Assembly: GCA_035726825.1 (NCBI GenBank)
Contig: JALNTX010000009.1
Coordinates: forward strand, 62,001 to 126,000
DNA: 64,000 nt
Origin: Pseudocitrobacter sp913778145
Lineage (GTDB): Bacteria; Pseudomonadota; Gammaproteobacteria; Enterobacterales; Enterobacteriaceae
Direction: 5' to 3'
The notes beneath the pieces were generated by a model. The model was not told the origin of the DNA. It saw only the letters and a program-made list of their open reading frames with translations, and searched no databases. A program made the translations under genes and the position numbers. Below are positions 54,099 to 62,449 of this stretch, piece after piece (positions within the stretch are counted from its first letter, which is position 1; each line of letters opens with the position of its first letter).

Positions 54099-54944
54099 TT
54101 ATCCTTGTCTTGCACGCTGGATATCACGCGTACGCTGTTTTTCTGCGCGCGCCATCAGGTACCAGGCGATAAATCCGACAATTCCTACTACCGCGAGAAT
54201 GAGCGTCGCCAGGGCGTTGATTTCCGGGTTGACGCCCATACGCACGTTGGAGAAGACCAGCATCGGTAGCGTGGTCGCGCCAGGGCCAGAGACGAAGCTG
54301 GCAATCACCAGATCGTCCAGCGAGAGCGTAAACGCCAGCAGCCAGCCCGAGATCACCGCTGGCATAATCATCGGCAAGGTAATGATAAAGAACACTTTCA
54401 GCGGCGTCGCCCCGAGATCCATCGCCGCTTCTTCAATCGAGCGATCAAGCTCGCGCAGCCGCGACGAAATCACCACCGCCACGTACGCCGTACAGAACGT
54501 GACATGCGCAAGCCAAATGGTGAGCATGCCGCGGTCGGACGGCCAGCCGATGGCATGACCGAGCGAAACGAACAGCAGTAATAACGATAAACCGGTGATC
54601 ACGTCCGGCATGACAAGCGGCGCGGTTATCATAAAGGCAAAGCCGTTGGACCCGCGAAAACGACCAAAACGCACCATCACCACTGCCGCAATCGTGCCCA
54701 GAATCGCCGCCATGGTTGCCGCGCAGGCGGCAATAGTCAGGCTGAGCCCCACCGCGCTCATCATGGCATCATCGCGGAACAGTTCGCCGTACCAGCGCGT
54801 TGACCACCCCGCCCACACGGTCACCAGCTTTGAGCTGTTGAATGAGTAAATCACCAGCATCAGCATCGGCGCATACAGAAAGGTAAACCCAAGTACCAGA
54901 ATCAAAATTCGCCATGGTGAGCGGACAACCGGTAAGTTGTTCAT
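54099..54944 (-). CDS. potI: Putrescine ABC transporter permease PotI
   Basis: Inner-membrane permease of the putrescine importer. Six helices and the coupling motif EEAAMDLGATPLKVFFIITL near residue 185. The ATG at 54944 gives 281 residues (MNNLPVVRSPW), as in E. coli; it overlaps the potH stop by 4 bases. An upstream in-frame start adds 14 residues inside potH and is rejected. Last gene of potFGHI. Confidence 0.96.
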   Translation of the reverse strand: MNNLPVVRSPWRILILVLGFTFLYAPMLMLVIYSFNSSKLVTVWAGWSTRWYGELFRDDAMMSAVGLSLTIAACAATMAAILGTIAAVVMVRFGRFRGSNGFAFMITAPLVMPDVITGLSLLLLFVSLGHAIGWPSDRGMLTIWLAHVTFCTAYVAVVISSRLRELDRSIEEAAMDLGATPLKVFFIITLPMIMPAVISGWLLAFTLSLDDLVIASFVSGPGATTLPMLVFSNVRMGVNPEINALATLILAVVGIVGFIAWYLMARAEKQRTRDIQRARQG

Positions 54945-55894
54945 CCGTTTTCTCCCATCTGTTTTTGCTGATGTTTGTGGAACCACATAATCGGCACAAT
55001 CAGCAGCAGGAGCATGACGATCGCCACCGCCGACGCCACCGGCCAGTCTCGGTTATTAAAGAACTCCTGCCACAGCACGCGGCCAATCATGATGCTGTCC
55101 GGGCCGCCGAGCAGTTCCGGGATAACAAACTCCCCCACCGCCGGAATAAACACCAGCATCGATCCGGCAATAATCCCACCTTTGGTCAACGGCACAATCA
55201 CGCTGAAGAAGGTTTTCAGCGGCCTTGCCCCCAGATCCAGCGAGGCTTCCACCAGCGAGTAATCAATCCGCGTTAGCGCCGTGTAGATAGGCAGCACCAT
55301 AAACGGCAGATAGGCGTACACAATCCCGATATACACTGCAAGGTTGGTGTGCAGGATCTCCAGCGGCTGGTCGATAATGCCCGCCCATTGCAGAAAATTA
55401 CTTAGCACGCCGTTGCCTTTCAGGATGCCCATCCAGGCATAAACGCGAATCAAAAACGACGTCCACGACGGAAGGATCACCAGCAATAACAGAATATTGC
55501 GCGTCGACGGTTTACTGTGCGCGACCGCCCACGCCAGCGGGTAGCCCAACAGCAGGCAGAAGATCGTCGAAATAGCCGCCACCTGCAGCGACTGGAAATA
55601 GGCCTCAATGTACAGGGGATCGTCGGTCAATTGCAGGAAGTTGCCGAAATTAAGCGACAGCGTAAGCTGCCCGTCGTCCCACGACATGAGATCCGTATAC
55701 GGCGGGATCGCGCGCGCCATCTCGGCCAGGCTGATTTTGAATACCGTCAGGAAAGGCAGCAAAAACAGCAGAATGAGCCAGATAAACGGCAGCGCGATAA
55801 CCAATTTTCGCCCGTGTGCGACGTTCATACGCGTAAGCCACTGGGCAAAGCCCGCCGGTTTCGCGACGCGGGCTGGCGATTCTAAAGCACTCAT
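54941..55894 (-). CDS. potH: Putrescine ABC transporter permease PotH
   Basis: Permease partner of PotI. Hydrophobic helices from residue 31, coupling motif VEASLDLGARPLKTFFSVIV near 212. 317 residues, the E. coli length. It follows potG by 9 bases and overlaps potI by 4. Confidence 0.97.
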   Translation of the reverse strand: MSALESPARVAKPAGFAQWLTRMNVAHGRKLVIALPFIWLILLFLLPFLTVFKISLAEMARAIPPYTDLMSWDDGQLTLSLNFGNFLQLTDDPLYIEAYFQSLQVAAISTIFCLLLGYPLAWAVAHSKPSTRNILLLLVILPSWTSFLIRVYAWMGILKGNGVLSNFLQWAGIIDQPLEILHTNLAVYIGIVYAYLPFMVLPIYTALTRIDYSLVEASLDLGARPLKTFFSVIVPLTKGGIIAGSMLVFIPAVGEFVIPELLGGPDSIMIGRVLWQEFFNNRDWPVASAVAIVMLLLLIVPIMWFHKHQQKQMGENG

Positions 55895-55903
55895 TCGCCC
55901 TCC

Positions 55904-57037
55904 TTACACCGTCAGAACGACGCAGCTATCGGCATCCCAGCACAGACGCACTTCATCGCCCCAGGTGGGTAATCCTTTCCGGTAACGATGTTCGTTCTGT
56001 AACTGCGCGCTGATCATCTGCCCGCTTTTTAAGCGCACGTGATAAATCGACAAGTCGCCGAGATAAGCGATATGCACCACTTCGCCTACGGCAAAGTTAT
56101 AGCCATTCTCTGGCGGCGCGTCGCAGAGCATGATTTTTTCCGGTCGCAGCGCGACATACACCGGGACGTTATCCACCACCGACGCATCGGCATCGACTTT
56201 CAATGGATGCACCAGCCCCGGAGAATCAATCACCAGGCCATCTTCTTCGCGCGATTTCAGCAACCCTTCAAAGACATTCACTGAACCAATAAACTCCGCG
56301 CTGTAACGGGTAGTAGGGTGCTCGTAAATCTCTTCCGGCTCGCCAATCTGCACAAACTTGCCGCGATTCATAATGGCGATGCGCCCGGCCATGGTCATCG
56401 CTTCTTCCTGGTCATGCGTTACCATCACGCAGGTCGCGCCGACGCGCTCCAGAATATCGACCACTTCCAGCTGCATCCGGTCGCGCAGTTTCTTATCCAG
56501 CGCACCCATTGGCTCATCCAGCAGCAATAGCTTTGGCCGTTTCGCCAGGCTTCGGGCCAGCGCCACACGCTGACGTTGCCCGCCGGAAAGCTGATGCGGT
56601 TTCCGTTTGGCAAATTCCTGCATATGCACCAGCGCCAGCATTTCAGCGACACGGGCGCTAATTTCCGCTTTCGGCAGTTTGTCCTGCTTCAGGCCAAAAG
56701 CAATGTTTTGCTCCACGGTCATATGGGGGAACAACGCGTAGGACTGAAACATCATGTTGATCGGCCGCTGATAGGGCGGAACGTGCGCCAGGTCAACGCC
56801 GTCGAGCATAATCTGCCCGGTGCTGGGCTGTTCAAAGCCCGCCAGCATACGCAGCAGCGTGGATTTTCCACAGCCGGATGCGCCAAGCAGCGCAAAAATT
56901 TCGCCTTTATAAATGGTGAGGCTGACATCATCCACGGCATGCTGGCCGTCGTAAGATTTGGTCAGGTTGCGGATCTCCAGTAGCGGGGTGAGCGCTTTAC
57001 GGATTTTCGCCTGTGGGCGGGGGGTCGCTTCGTTCAA
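55904..57037 (-). CDS. potG: Putrescine ABC transporter ATP-binding protein PotG
   Basis: ATPase of PotFGHI. Walker A GASGCGKST near residue 54, signature LSGGQRQR near 151, Walker B LLLLDEPMGALD near 170, and a C-terminal TOBE regulatory domain. The start matching E. coli PotG (377 residues, MNxAxPRPQAK) is a TTG at 57037 with GGAGA 7 bases upstream; a longer frame to 57106 exists but lacks family support. Start-codon change from ATG to TTG would lower expression. Confidence 0.94.
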   Translation of the reverse strand: MNEATPRPQAKIRKALTPLLEIRNLTKSYDGQHAVDDVSLTIYKGEIFALLGASGCGKSTLLRMLAGFEQPSTGQIMLDGVDLAHVPPYQRPINMMFQSYALFPHMTVEQNIAFGLKQDKLPKAEISARVAEMLALVHMQEFAKRKPHQLSGGQRQRVALARSLAKRPKLLLLDEPMGALDKKLRDRMQLEVVDILERVGATCVMVTHDQEEAMTMAGRIAIMNRGKFVQIGEPEEIYEHPTTRYSAEFIGSVNVFEGLLKSREEDGLVIDSPGLVHPLKVDADASVVDNVPVYVALRPEKIMLCDAPPENGYNFAVGEVVHIAYLGDLSIYHVRLKSGQMISAQLQNEHRYRKGLPTWGDEVRLCWDADSCVVLTV

Positions 57038-57108
57038 TGGGAGCTCTCCGGCAAAAAAAACACACTCAATATGGCCCGGTTGCCATACGAAAAACTGCAT
57101 TGGCAAAT

Positions 57109-57133
57109 CCGCCCGGCAGCGCGCACCGGGCGG
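57109..57133 (-). other. GC-rich hairpin between potF and potG
   Basis: CCGCCCGG and CCGGGCGG, perfect 8-bp GC stem with a 9-base loop, starting 11 bases after the potF stop. No T-run follows on the minus strand, so it is more likely a 3'-end stabiliser or partial attenuator. Such elements commonly make a binding-protein transcript exceed those of its ABC partners. Confidence 0.5.
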
Positions 57134-57143
57134 GTTGCGTCAG

Positions 57144-58256
57144 TTATTTACCGCTTTTGACTTTGGTCCACGCACGGGTACGTACGCGGTCAATCTTCGG
57201 ATCCTGCACTTTCAGGGTGAAGAGTTTGGCGAAGACATCCGGCGGCGGATAAATGCCAGGATTATTGCGAATCGCTTCGCTGACCAACGGGGTGGAGGCT
57301 TTGTTGGCGTTGGCGTAGAAGACGTGATCGCTGATATGCGCCACCACCTCAGGTTTCATCAGATAGTTGAGGAATTGATAGGCTTCATCTTTGTTTTTCG
57401 CATCAGCAGGCATAGCGAAGACATCAAAGAACGCCATCGCCCCCTCTTTCGGAATGCTAAAGGAAACATTCACGCCGTTTTTCGCTTCTTTCGCGCGGTT
57501 CGCCGCCTGCCACACATCACCCGCCCAGCCGATGGCCACGCAGATGTCGCCGTTCGCCAGGTCGTTGATATATTGCGAGGAGTGGAAGTAACGCACGTTC
57601 GGACGCAGCTTCAGCAGCAGGTCCGTCGCCGGGCCGGTGTAATCATCCGCTTTGGTGCTGTTCGGGTCTTTGCCCAGATAATTCAGCACGGTGGCGAAAA
57701 CTTCTTCCGGAGCATCGAGGAAGGAGACGCCGCAGCTTTTCAGCTTCTCCAGATTTTCAGGTTTGAAGATAAGATCCCAGCTGTTCACGGGCGCATCGGC
57801 ACCGAGCACCGCTTTCACTTTATCAACGTTGTAACCAATGCCGGTGGTTGCCCACATATAGGGCATGGCGTACTTATTATCCGGATCGTGTTTGGCTACC
57901 AGCTTCAGCACTTCCGGGTCGAGATTTTTCCAGTTAGGCAGTTTGCTTTTATCCAGCGGCTGGAACACGCCTGCCGTTAACTGACGCTCAAGGAAGCTCG
58001 CCGACGGCACGACAAGGTCAAACCCGGTGCTGCCCGCCATCAGTTTTCCTTCCAGTACTTCGTTGGAATCGAAAACGTCATACACCACTTTAATGCCGGT
58101 CTCTTTTTCGAAGTTCGCCACCGTATCCGGCGCGATATAATCAGACCAGTTATAGATATGCAGCGTTTTTTGCTCCGCTGCGAGCGCGCTTGCCGAGGCA
58201 GCCATCAGCGCCCCCGTCACCAGACCTGTTAACCATTTTTTACTCAAAGCGGCCAT
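57144..58256 (-). CDS. potF: Putrescine-binding periplasmic protein PotF
   Basis: Periplasmic putrescine receptor. Signal peptide (LSKKWLTGLVTGALMAASAS to ALAA, cleavage before EQKTLHIYNW). The ligand-pocket stretches YNWSDYIAP, SFLERQ, CVAIGWAGDVWQA and DVFAMP match E. coli. The ATG at 58256 gives 370 residues, as in E. coli; one six codons upstream is possible but unsupported. First gene of the operon. Confidence 0.98.
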   Translation of the reverse strand: MAALSKKWLTGLVTGALMAASASALAAEQKTLHIYNWSDYIAPDTVANFEKETGIKVVYDVFDSNEVLEGKLMAGSTGFDLVVPSASFLERQLTAGVFQPLDKSKLPNWKNLDPEVLKLVAKHDPDNKYAMPYMWATTGIGYNVDKVKAVLGADAPVNSWDLIFKPENLEKLKSCGVSFLDAPEEVFATVLNYLGKDPNSTKADDYTGPATDLLLKLRPNVRYFHSSQYINDLANGDICVAIGWAGDVWQAANRAKEAKNGVNVSFSIPKEGAMAFFDVFAMPADAKNKDEAYQFLNYLMKPEVVAHISDHVFYANANKASTPLVSEAIRNNPGIYPPPDVFAKLFTLKVQDPKIDRVRTRAWTKVKSGK

Positions 58257-58662
58257 ATCTCTTTTCCTTCTCAACGTCCGTTAACATTTGGACCAAATAT
58301 TCGCAGTTGGAGGTATGCAATATTCATGCATATTTTTGTCATAGCGCTTTGAAGAAGAAAATGTTCCTCTCGCCGCAGCCGTTGCTTGCTTAACGGATGC
58401 AAGAACCTCGCCAAATCTGCGAAAGGTCTGGCTATTGAGGAAGGATCATCCGGGCATCGCAAGAATAACTGTAGCCAGAGATAGAGGCTATAGCTCAGCG
58501 TTAAAACCGCCTTTTATCAATTTTTTATGCAAGATCACTCTATCTGATAAGCCGAATGGTGCTTTCAGGCAGTGAATGAATCTTTAAATTTAGGTTAAAT
58601 ACGGAATAAACGAACGTGATACGCAGCCGCTCTGGCAGTGGCTGCGTTATTCAGGGATAGGA
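58257..58662 (-). promoter_or_regulatory. potF upstream region
   Basis: 406 bases without a gene between ybjN and potF. The half nearest potF should hold its promoter (AT-rich at 58290-58340). Near ybjN a hairpin lies at 58621-58648 (ACGCAGCC and GGCTGCGT, 12-base loop) without a clear T-run; it may mark the ybjN 3' end. Confidence 0.5.
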
Positions 58663-59145
58663 TCAGTGGAGAAAATGGTATTGAATCTCTTCAGACGGCT
58701 GCTCTTCCTCTTCTTCCGCTTTAAATAGCAGTTGCTGCGCGAAAGCTTCCAGAATCACCATTGACACTTGCTCTTCACTCTGACGCATAAAGGCCGCGAA
58801 CTGTTCGTAAGCGACGCCCACGGAGGCAGACAAAGACTGGCAAACCACCAGTTTTGGCAGATTATCATCCTGTATGTCGATGAACGCCTTCACGGTCAGC
58901 GAGCTGGCGTTAATCGCAGAGAGATCCGCAGCTATCGCCAACAGCGCGGTTGGGCGAATTTCCGCCAGCGCAGAGAAGAGAATGGTGTTATCAATAAGGT
59001 CGATTTTAGCGTCAAAAACGCCATCAAAATTTTGCATATGTGGCAGGTGCAACGCCTGACAGGTATCGCACTCATAAAAGCTGATGCCTGATTCGTCGAG
59101 CCACTGACGTAACGTATCCAGACTCGGGACGACGAGTGAATCCAT
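58663..59145 (-). CDS. ybjN: YbjN family protein (type III secretion chaperone-like fold)
   Basis: Cytosolic protein of about 160 residues linked in E. coli to motility, fimbriation and stress phenotypes; molecular function unknown. DxxxCxLHLP-type core is seen as CDTCQALHLPHMQNFDGV near residue 22, and an acidic C-terminus (EEEEEQPSEE) ends YHFLH. The acidic stretch is more pronounced than I recall for E. coli. Downstream of rimK on the same strand. Confidence 0.94.
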   Translation of the reverse strand: MDSLVVPSLDTLRQWLDESGISFYECDTCQALHLPHMQNFDGVFDAKIDLIDNTILFSALAEIRPTALLAIAADLSAINASSLTVKAFIDIQDDNLPKLVVCQSLSASVGVAYEQFAAFMRQSEEQVSMVILEAFAQQLLFKAEEEEEQPSEEIQYHFLH

Positions 59146-59263
59146 ATGACCTTTGACCTCATGCGGTTTAAAACAGAATAATACCGGGCACTGCGTCCGG
59201 CATTCGATCGCTATAGCTTACGCAAATTTGCACGCGTATACCACGAAAGCCGAAAAAACAGTC

Positions 59264-60166
59264 TCAGCCGCCAATTTTCAGGCAAAAACCGGGGTGCGCC
59301 TGGTGCTCAATCCACTCGATCATTTTGCCTGCGATATCGATGCCGGTGGTTTTCTCAATGCCCTCCAGCCCCGGCGAGGCGTTGACTTCCATCACCAGCG
59401 GCCCGCGCGTGGCGCGCAGAATATCCACGCCGGCGATATCCAGCCCCAGCGTTTGCGCCGCCTTCACGGCAATATCGCGTTCGCGCGGGGTAATTTCCGC
59501 CACCGTCGCTACGCCGCCGCGATGCAGGTTGGAACGAAAATCGCCCTCTTTCGCCCGCCGTTCAATCGCCGCCACTACGCGGTCGCCGACCACCAGGCAG
59601 CGAATGTCACATCCTTTCGCTTCTTTAATATATTCCTGCACCAGGATATGCGCGTTTAATCCGCGAAAGGCGTCAATGACGCTTTCCGCCGCCTGCCGCG
59701 TTTCGGCAAGCACAACGCCAATACCCTGCGTGCCTTCCACCAGTTTCACCACCAGCGGCGCGCCGCCAACCATATCGATTAAATCGCTGGTGTCATCGGG
59801 CGAATGCGCGATGCCCGTTACCGGCAGGTCGATGCCCTGCCGCGCCAGCAGTTGCAGTGAACGCAGTTTGTCGCGCGCGCGGGTAATCGCAACGGACTCG
59901 TTAAGTGGATAGCTACCCAGCAGCTCAAACTGGCGCAGTGCCGCCGTACCATAAAACGTTATAGCGGAACCGATACGCGGGATAACCGCATCAAAATGCG
60001 GGAGTTTGCGTCCTTTATAATGAATGGACGACGCTGAGGGGCTGATGTTCATGTAGCAGGAGAGCGGGTCGAGAATCTCGACAATATGACCGCGGCGCAT
60101 GGCCGCTTCACGCAGACGCTTACAGGAATAGAGCGTTCCATCCCGGGACAAAATGGCAATTTTCAC
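59264..60166 (-). CDS. rimK: Ribosomal protein S6 glutamate ligase RimK
   Basis: ATP-grasp ligase that adds glutamate residues to the C-terminus of ribosomal protein S6 and makes poly-alpha-glutamate. ATP-grasp motifs: VVKLVEGTQGIGVVLAE near residue 140, RCLVVGDRVVAAIER near 205 and VMEVNASPGLEG near 255 with the metal-binding Glu/Asn. 300 residues, as in E. coli. Part of the ybjC-nfsA-rimK-ybjN string. Confidence 0.97.
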   Translation of the reverse strand: MKIAILSRDGTLYSCKRLREAAMRRGHIVEILDPLSCYMNISPSASSIHYKGRKLPHFDAVIPRIGSAITFYGTAALRQFELLGSYPLNESVAITRARDKLRSLQLLARQGIDLPVTGIAHSPDDTSDLIDMVGGAPLVVKLVEGTQGIGVVLAETRQAAESVIDAFRGLNAHILVQEYIKEAKGCDIRCLVVGDRVVAAIERRAKEGDFRSNLHRGGVATVAEITPRERDIAVKAAQTLGLDIAGVDILRATRGPLVMEVNASPGLEGIEKTTGIDIAGKMIEWIEHQAHPGFCLKIGG

Positions 60167-60216
60167 CCTTTACCTCGCTAAAAAACCTGAAAAAAGCCCG
60201 GGTATGATACACGTAC

Positions 60217-60253
60217 CGCCGGAAGAAAAATGGTGTCCGGCGGCCTTTTTTTC
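60217..60253 (+). terminator. Plus-strand terminator within the minus-strand nfsA-rimK gap
   Basis: CCGCCGGA and TCCGGCGG (8 bp, 12-base loop), followed on the plus strand by CCTTTTTTT. The minus-strand side has no U-run after the stem, so it faces opposite to all nearby genes. Confidence 0.65.
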
Positions 60254-60328
60254 TATCTAATAATCAAATCATTCGAATCGTATCAACGCGCGCAGCCAAC
60301 GCAGAGACAATTCGAAGGATGAAGATTA

Positions 60329-61051
60329 TTAGCGGGTCGCCCAGCCCTGCTTGTGCAGATAATCGAGAATAAACGGACGATTCTCTTTGATGATGGTACG
60401 GCGAATATGATCGCTCCAGGTATCACGGCGGTTGTTGCTGCCGCGAGAGAGATAATATTCCGCAAGCTGTTCGTCGTACTTCGCCAGTTCGTCGGCATCC
60501 AGCGGCTGATAGTGGTTTTCATGCAACACGATAGAGGCAGGCAGGCGGGGTTTGATATCCGGGTTGCTGTCGGGCCAGCCAAGGCACAAACCAAAGAGCG
60601 GCAGCACGTGTTTAGGCAGTTTCAGCAGTTCGGTTACCGCCTCAATACTGTTACGGATCCCTCCAATATAGACGCCGCCAAGCCCCAGAGATTCGGCGGC
60701 GGTAAACGCATTCTGCGCCATCAACGCGGTATCGACCACGCCCAGCAGCAGTTGTTCCGCAAGGCCAAGCTGCGCCTCCGGGCAGATTTGCAGATGGCGA
60801 TTAAAATCGGCGCAAAATACCCAGAACTCTGCGGCCTGCGCGACGTGCTGTTGGCCGCCGGTCATCTCGACCAGCTGCGCGCGCATCGCTTTGTCGGTGA
60901 TGCGAATAATCGAACTGCACTGTAAAAAGCTTGAACTGGATGCCGCCTGGGCGCTGGCGATGATCGCGGCGCGCTGCTCGTCGCTGATGGGCTTGTCGGT
61001 AAACTGGCGAATGGAGCGATGGCTGAGAAGCAGATCAATTGTCGGCGTCAT
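60329..61051 (-). CDS. nfsA: Oxygen-insensitive NADPH nitroreductase NfsA
   Basis: FMN-dependent major nitroreductase reducing nitroaromatics and chromate with NADPH. FMN-binding stretches HRSIRQFTDKPI near residue 11, SSSSFLQCSSIIR near 38 and GGVYIGGIRN near 130. The ATG at 61051 gives 240 residues, the E. coli length. Its start lies inside the ybjC end (17-base overlap), so the two are translated together. SoxS-regulated in E. coli; I could not place a clear soxbox. Confidence 0.96.
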   Translation of the reverse strand: MTPTIDLLLSHRSIRQFTDKPISDEQRAAIIASAQAASSSSFLQCSSIIRITDKAMRAQLVEMTGGQQHVAQAAEFWVFCADFNRHLQICPEAQLGLAEQLLLGVVDTALMAQNAFTAAESLGLGGVYIGGIRNSIEAVTELLKLPKHVLPLFGLCLGWPDSNPDIKPRLPASIVLHENHYQPLDADELAKYDEQLAEYYLSRGSNNRRDTWSDHIRRTIIKENRPFILDYLHKQGWATR

Positions 61052-61325
61052 CATGTTTTTCCTTTTGTGTCTTCGGTGGCGTTTTGTGAGTGCGCGCCAT
61101 AAGTTGTGGTGCAACGGTTTGCGCCATGCCCCAAAACAGGGCAAAGGCGGCGGGGAGCATCAGGATTATCCCGGCGAAAATCATCACTGCCGCCGCCCCC
61201 TGGCTGGCAACAGGCGCAGGCAACGTGACATAGCCGTTGAGCGAGAGCCAGGCGGCCCCTAACAACACCATGCCTATTGCTTCCAGAATCAAAACGCTTT
61301 TGGGTAACGACCCGAGCGAACGCAT
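61035..61325 (-). CDS. ybjC: DUF1418 inner-membrane protein YbjC
   Basis: Small protein with two hydrophobic helices (about residues 9-30 and 45-68), then a basic cytoplasmic tail (THKTPPKTQKEKHDD). 96 residues from the ATG at 61325 (MRSLGSLPKSV), one more than in E. coli; the open frame extends further upstream without family support. It leads nfsA and overlaps it; divergent from grxA. Function unknown. Confidence 0.92.
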   Translation of the reverse strand: MRSLGSLPKSVLILEAIGMVLLGAAWLSLNGYVTLPAPVASQGAAAVMIFAGIILMLPAAFALFWGMAQTVAPQLMARTHKTPPKTQKEKHDDADN

Positions 61326-61506
61326 GCGTCCTCCGCTTAACCGTGCTGCTTTATCAGACCTCAAGTTTATCTCAGCCGCCGCGATTGTTGCAGGGCAATT
61401 CGCCACACATAGCCAGAATGAATCAAAGCAACAGGCAGAACCTTCTTTGGCATTATGCTTAAGCACGGCATGATGATCGCCTTATTAAAGGTTGTGGAGA
61501 AAAACG

Positions 61507-61764
61507 ATGTTCACCGTAATTTTTGGTCGACCGGGTTGCCCGTACTGTGTTCGCGCTAAAGAACTGGCAGAAAAACTGACGCAGGAACGCGACGACTTTA
61601 ACTATCGTTACGTTGATATCCACGCGGAAGGCATCAGCAAAGCGGATCTGGAAAAAACTGTCGGTAAGCCGGTTGAGACTGTGCCGCAGATCTTCGTCGA
61701 TCAGAAGCACATTGGCGGCTGCACAGACTTTGAAGCCTGGGCAAAAGAGACGCTGGGGTCTTAA
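61507..61764 (+). CDS. grxA: Glutaredoxin 1
   Basis: Glutathione-dependent thiol-disulfide oxidoreductase; reduces ribonucleotide reductase and OxyR. CPYC active site at Cys11-Cys14, cis-Pro motif TVPQIF near 58-63, GSH-binding GGCTD at 70-74. 85 residues from the ATG at 61507 (GTGGAGAAAA upstream), as in E. coli. Residue 72 is Cys where E. coli GrxA has Tyr, giving a third cysteine at the GSH site, as in many other glutaredoxins. Confidence 0.97.
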   Translation: MFTVIFGRPGCPYCVRAKELAEKLTQERDDFNYRYVDIHAEGISKADLEKTVGKPVETVPQIFVDQKHIGGCTDFEAWAKETLGS

Positions 61765-61767
61765 CGC

Positions 61768-62175
61768 TTAATCTTTCTGGTGCCCGTCAACCGGATGGGC
61801 ATCATCTTCACGGTTGCGCAGCTTTAGCAGGGAGGTGACAAACAAGAAGCACAACGCTCCCAGCGCGCACCAGAATACCGCACTAAACAACCACGCCAGC
61901 TCCTGCCAGAACGAACGTTCAGAATAGAAAAACAACCGCATCAGCACCAGGCATAACGGTGCCGCCAGAATCGCGCCGACCAGTGGCCGCAACAAGCGTC
62001 GTCCTGGTGAGATAAAACTGGCCACCGCGCCAGGAATTAAAAAGAACAATAACCCCAGTTCAGGCGCGCCAGACGCACGAAATGCGCCCTTCATATGCAG
62101 CAGTAACGAAAAGAAAACCACGATAAAAAGCAGGAAACAGCAGATCACACCGGTCCAGCCGCGTTCAGATCTCAA
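61768..62175 (-). CDS. ybjM: Inner-membrane protein YbjM
   Basis: Membrane protein of unknown function with four hydrophobic helices (for example VICCFLLFIVVFFSLLL at 10 and WLFSAVFWCALGALCFLFV at 95). The start codon is TTG at 62175, with a strong AGGAGGATCC site, aligning with the ATG of E. coli YbjM. 135 residues against about 125; the extra residues are a polar C-terminal tail (REDDAHPVDGHQKD). Convergent with grxA, only 3 bases apart. Confidence 0.92.
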   Translation of the reverse strand: MRSERGWTGVICCFLLFIVVFFSLLLHMKGAFRASGAPELGLLFFLIPGAVASFISPGRRLLRPLVGAILAAPLCLVLMRLFFYSERSFWQELAWLFSAVFWCALGALCFLFVTSLLKLRNREDDAHPVDGHQKD

Positions 62176-62449
62176 AGGATCCTCCTGAAAAATTCTCTAT
62201 CAAACTCAACATTTCACCCATTGGGCGCCCAGTCAGATAAAGCATTTGGCCATCCGTGCCAAAACACTTAAGTACAAAAAGCGATTGTTGCTAGCCGAAG
62301 CGATCAGGAACGATTAAACTAACGGCTTCAATTTTTTGGTTATTTTGTAGGTGCAGAACAGAGGCAATTGCGCGGCTGTCTGAACCAAAACATTAGACTA
62401 AATAACCAACTCTTTCAACAAGTTACTGGTAAACAAGAAGTTAGTCTCC

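Noticed and set aside
61326..61506. SoxS/MarA box between ybjC and grxA
   Set aside because: GCAT and CCAAA elements are present but their spacing is off by two bases from the consensus.
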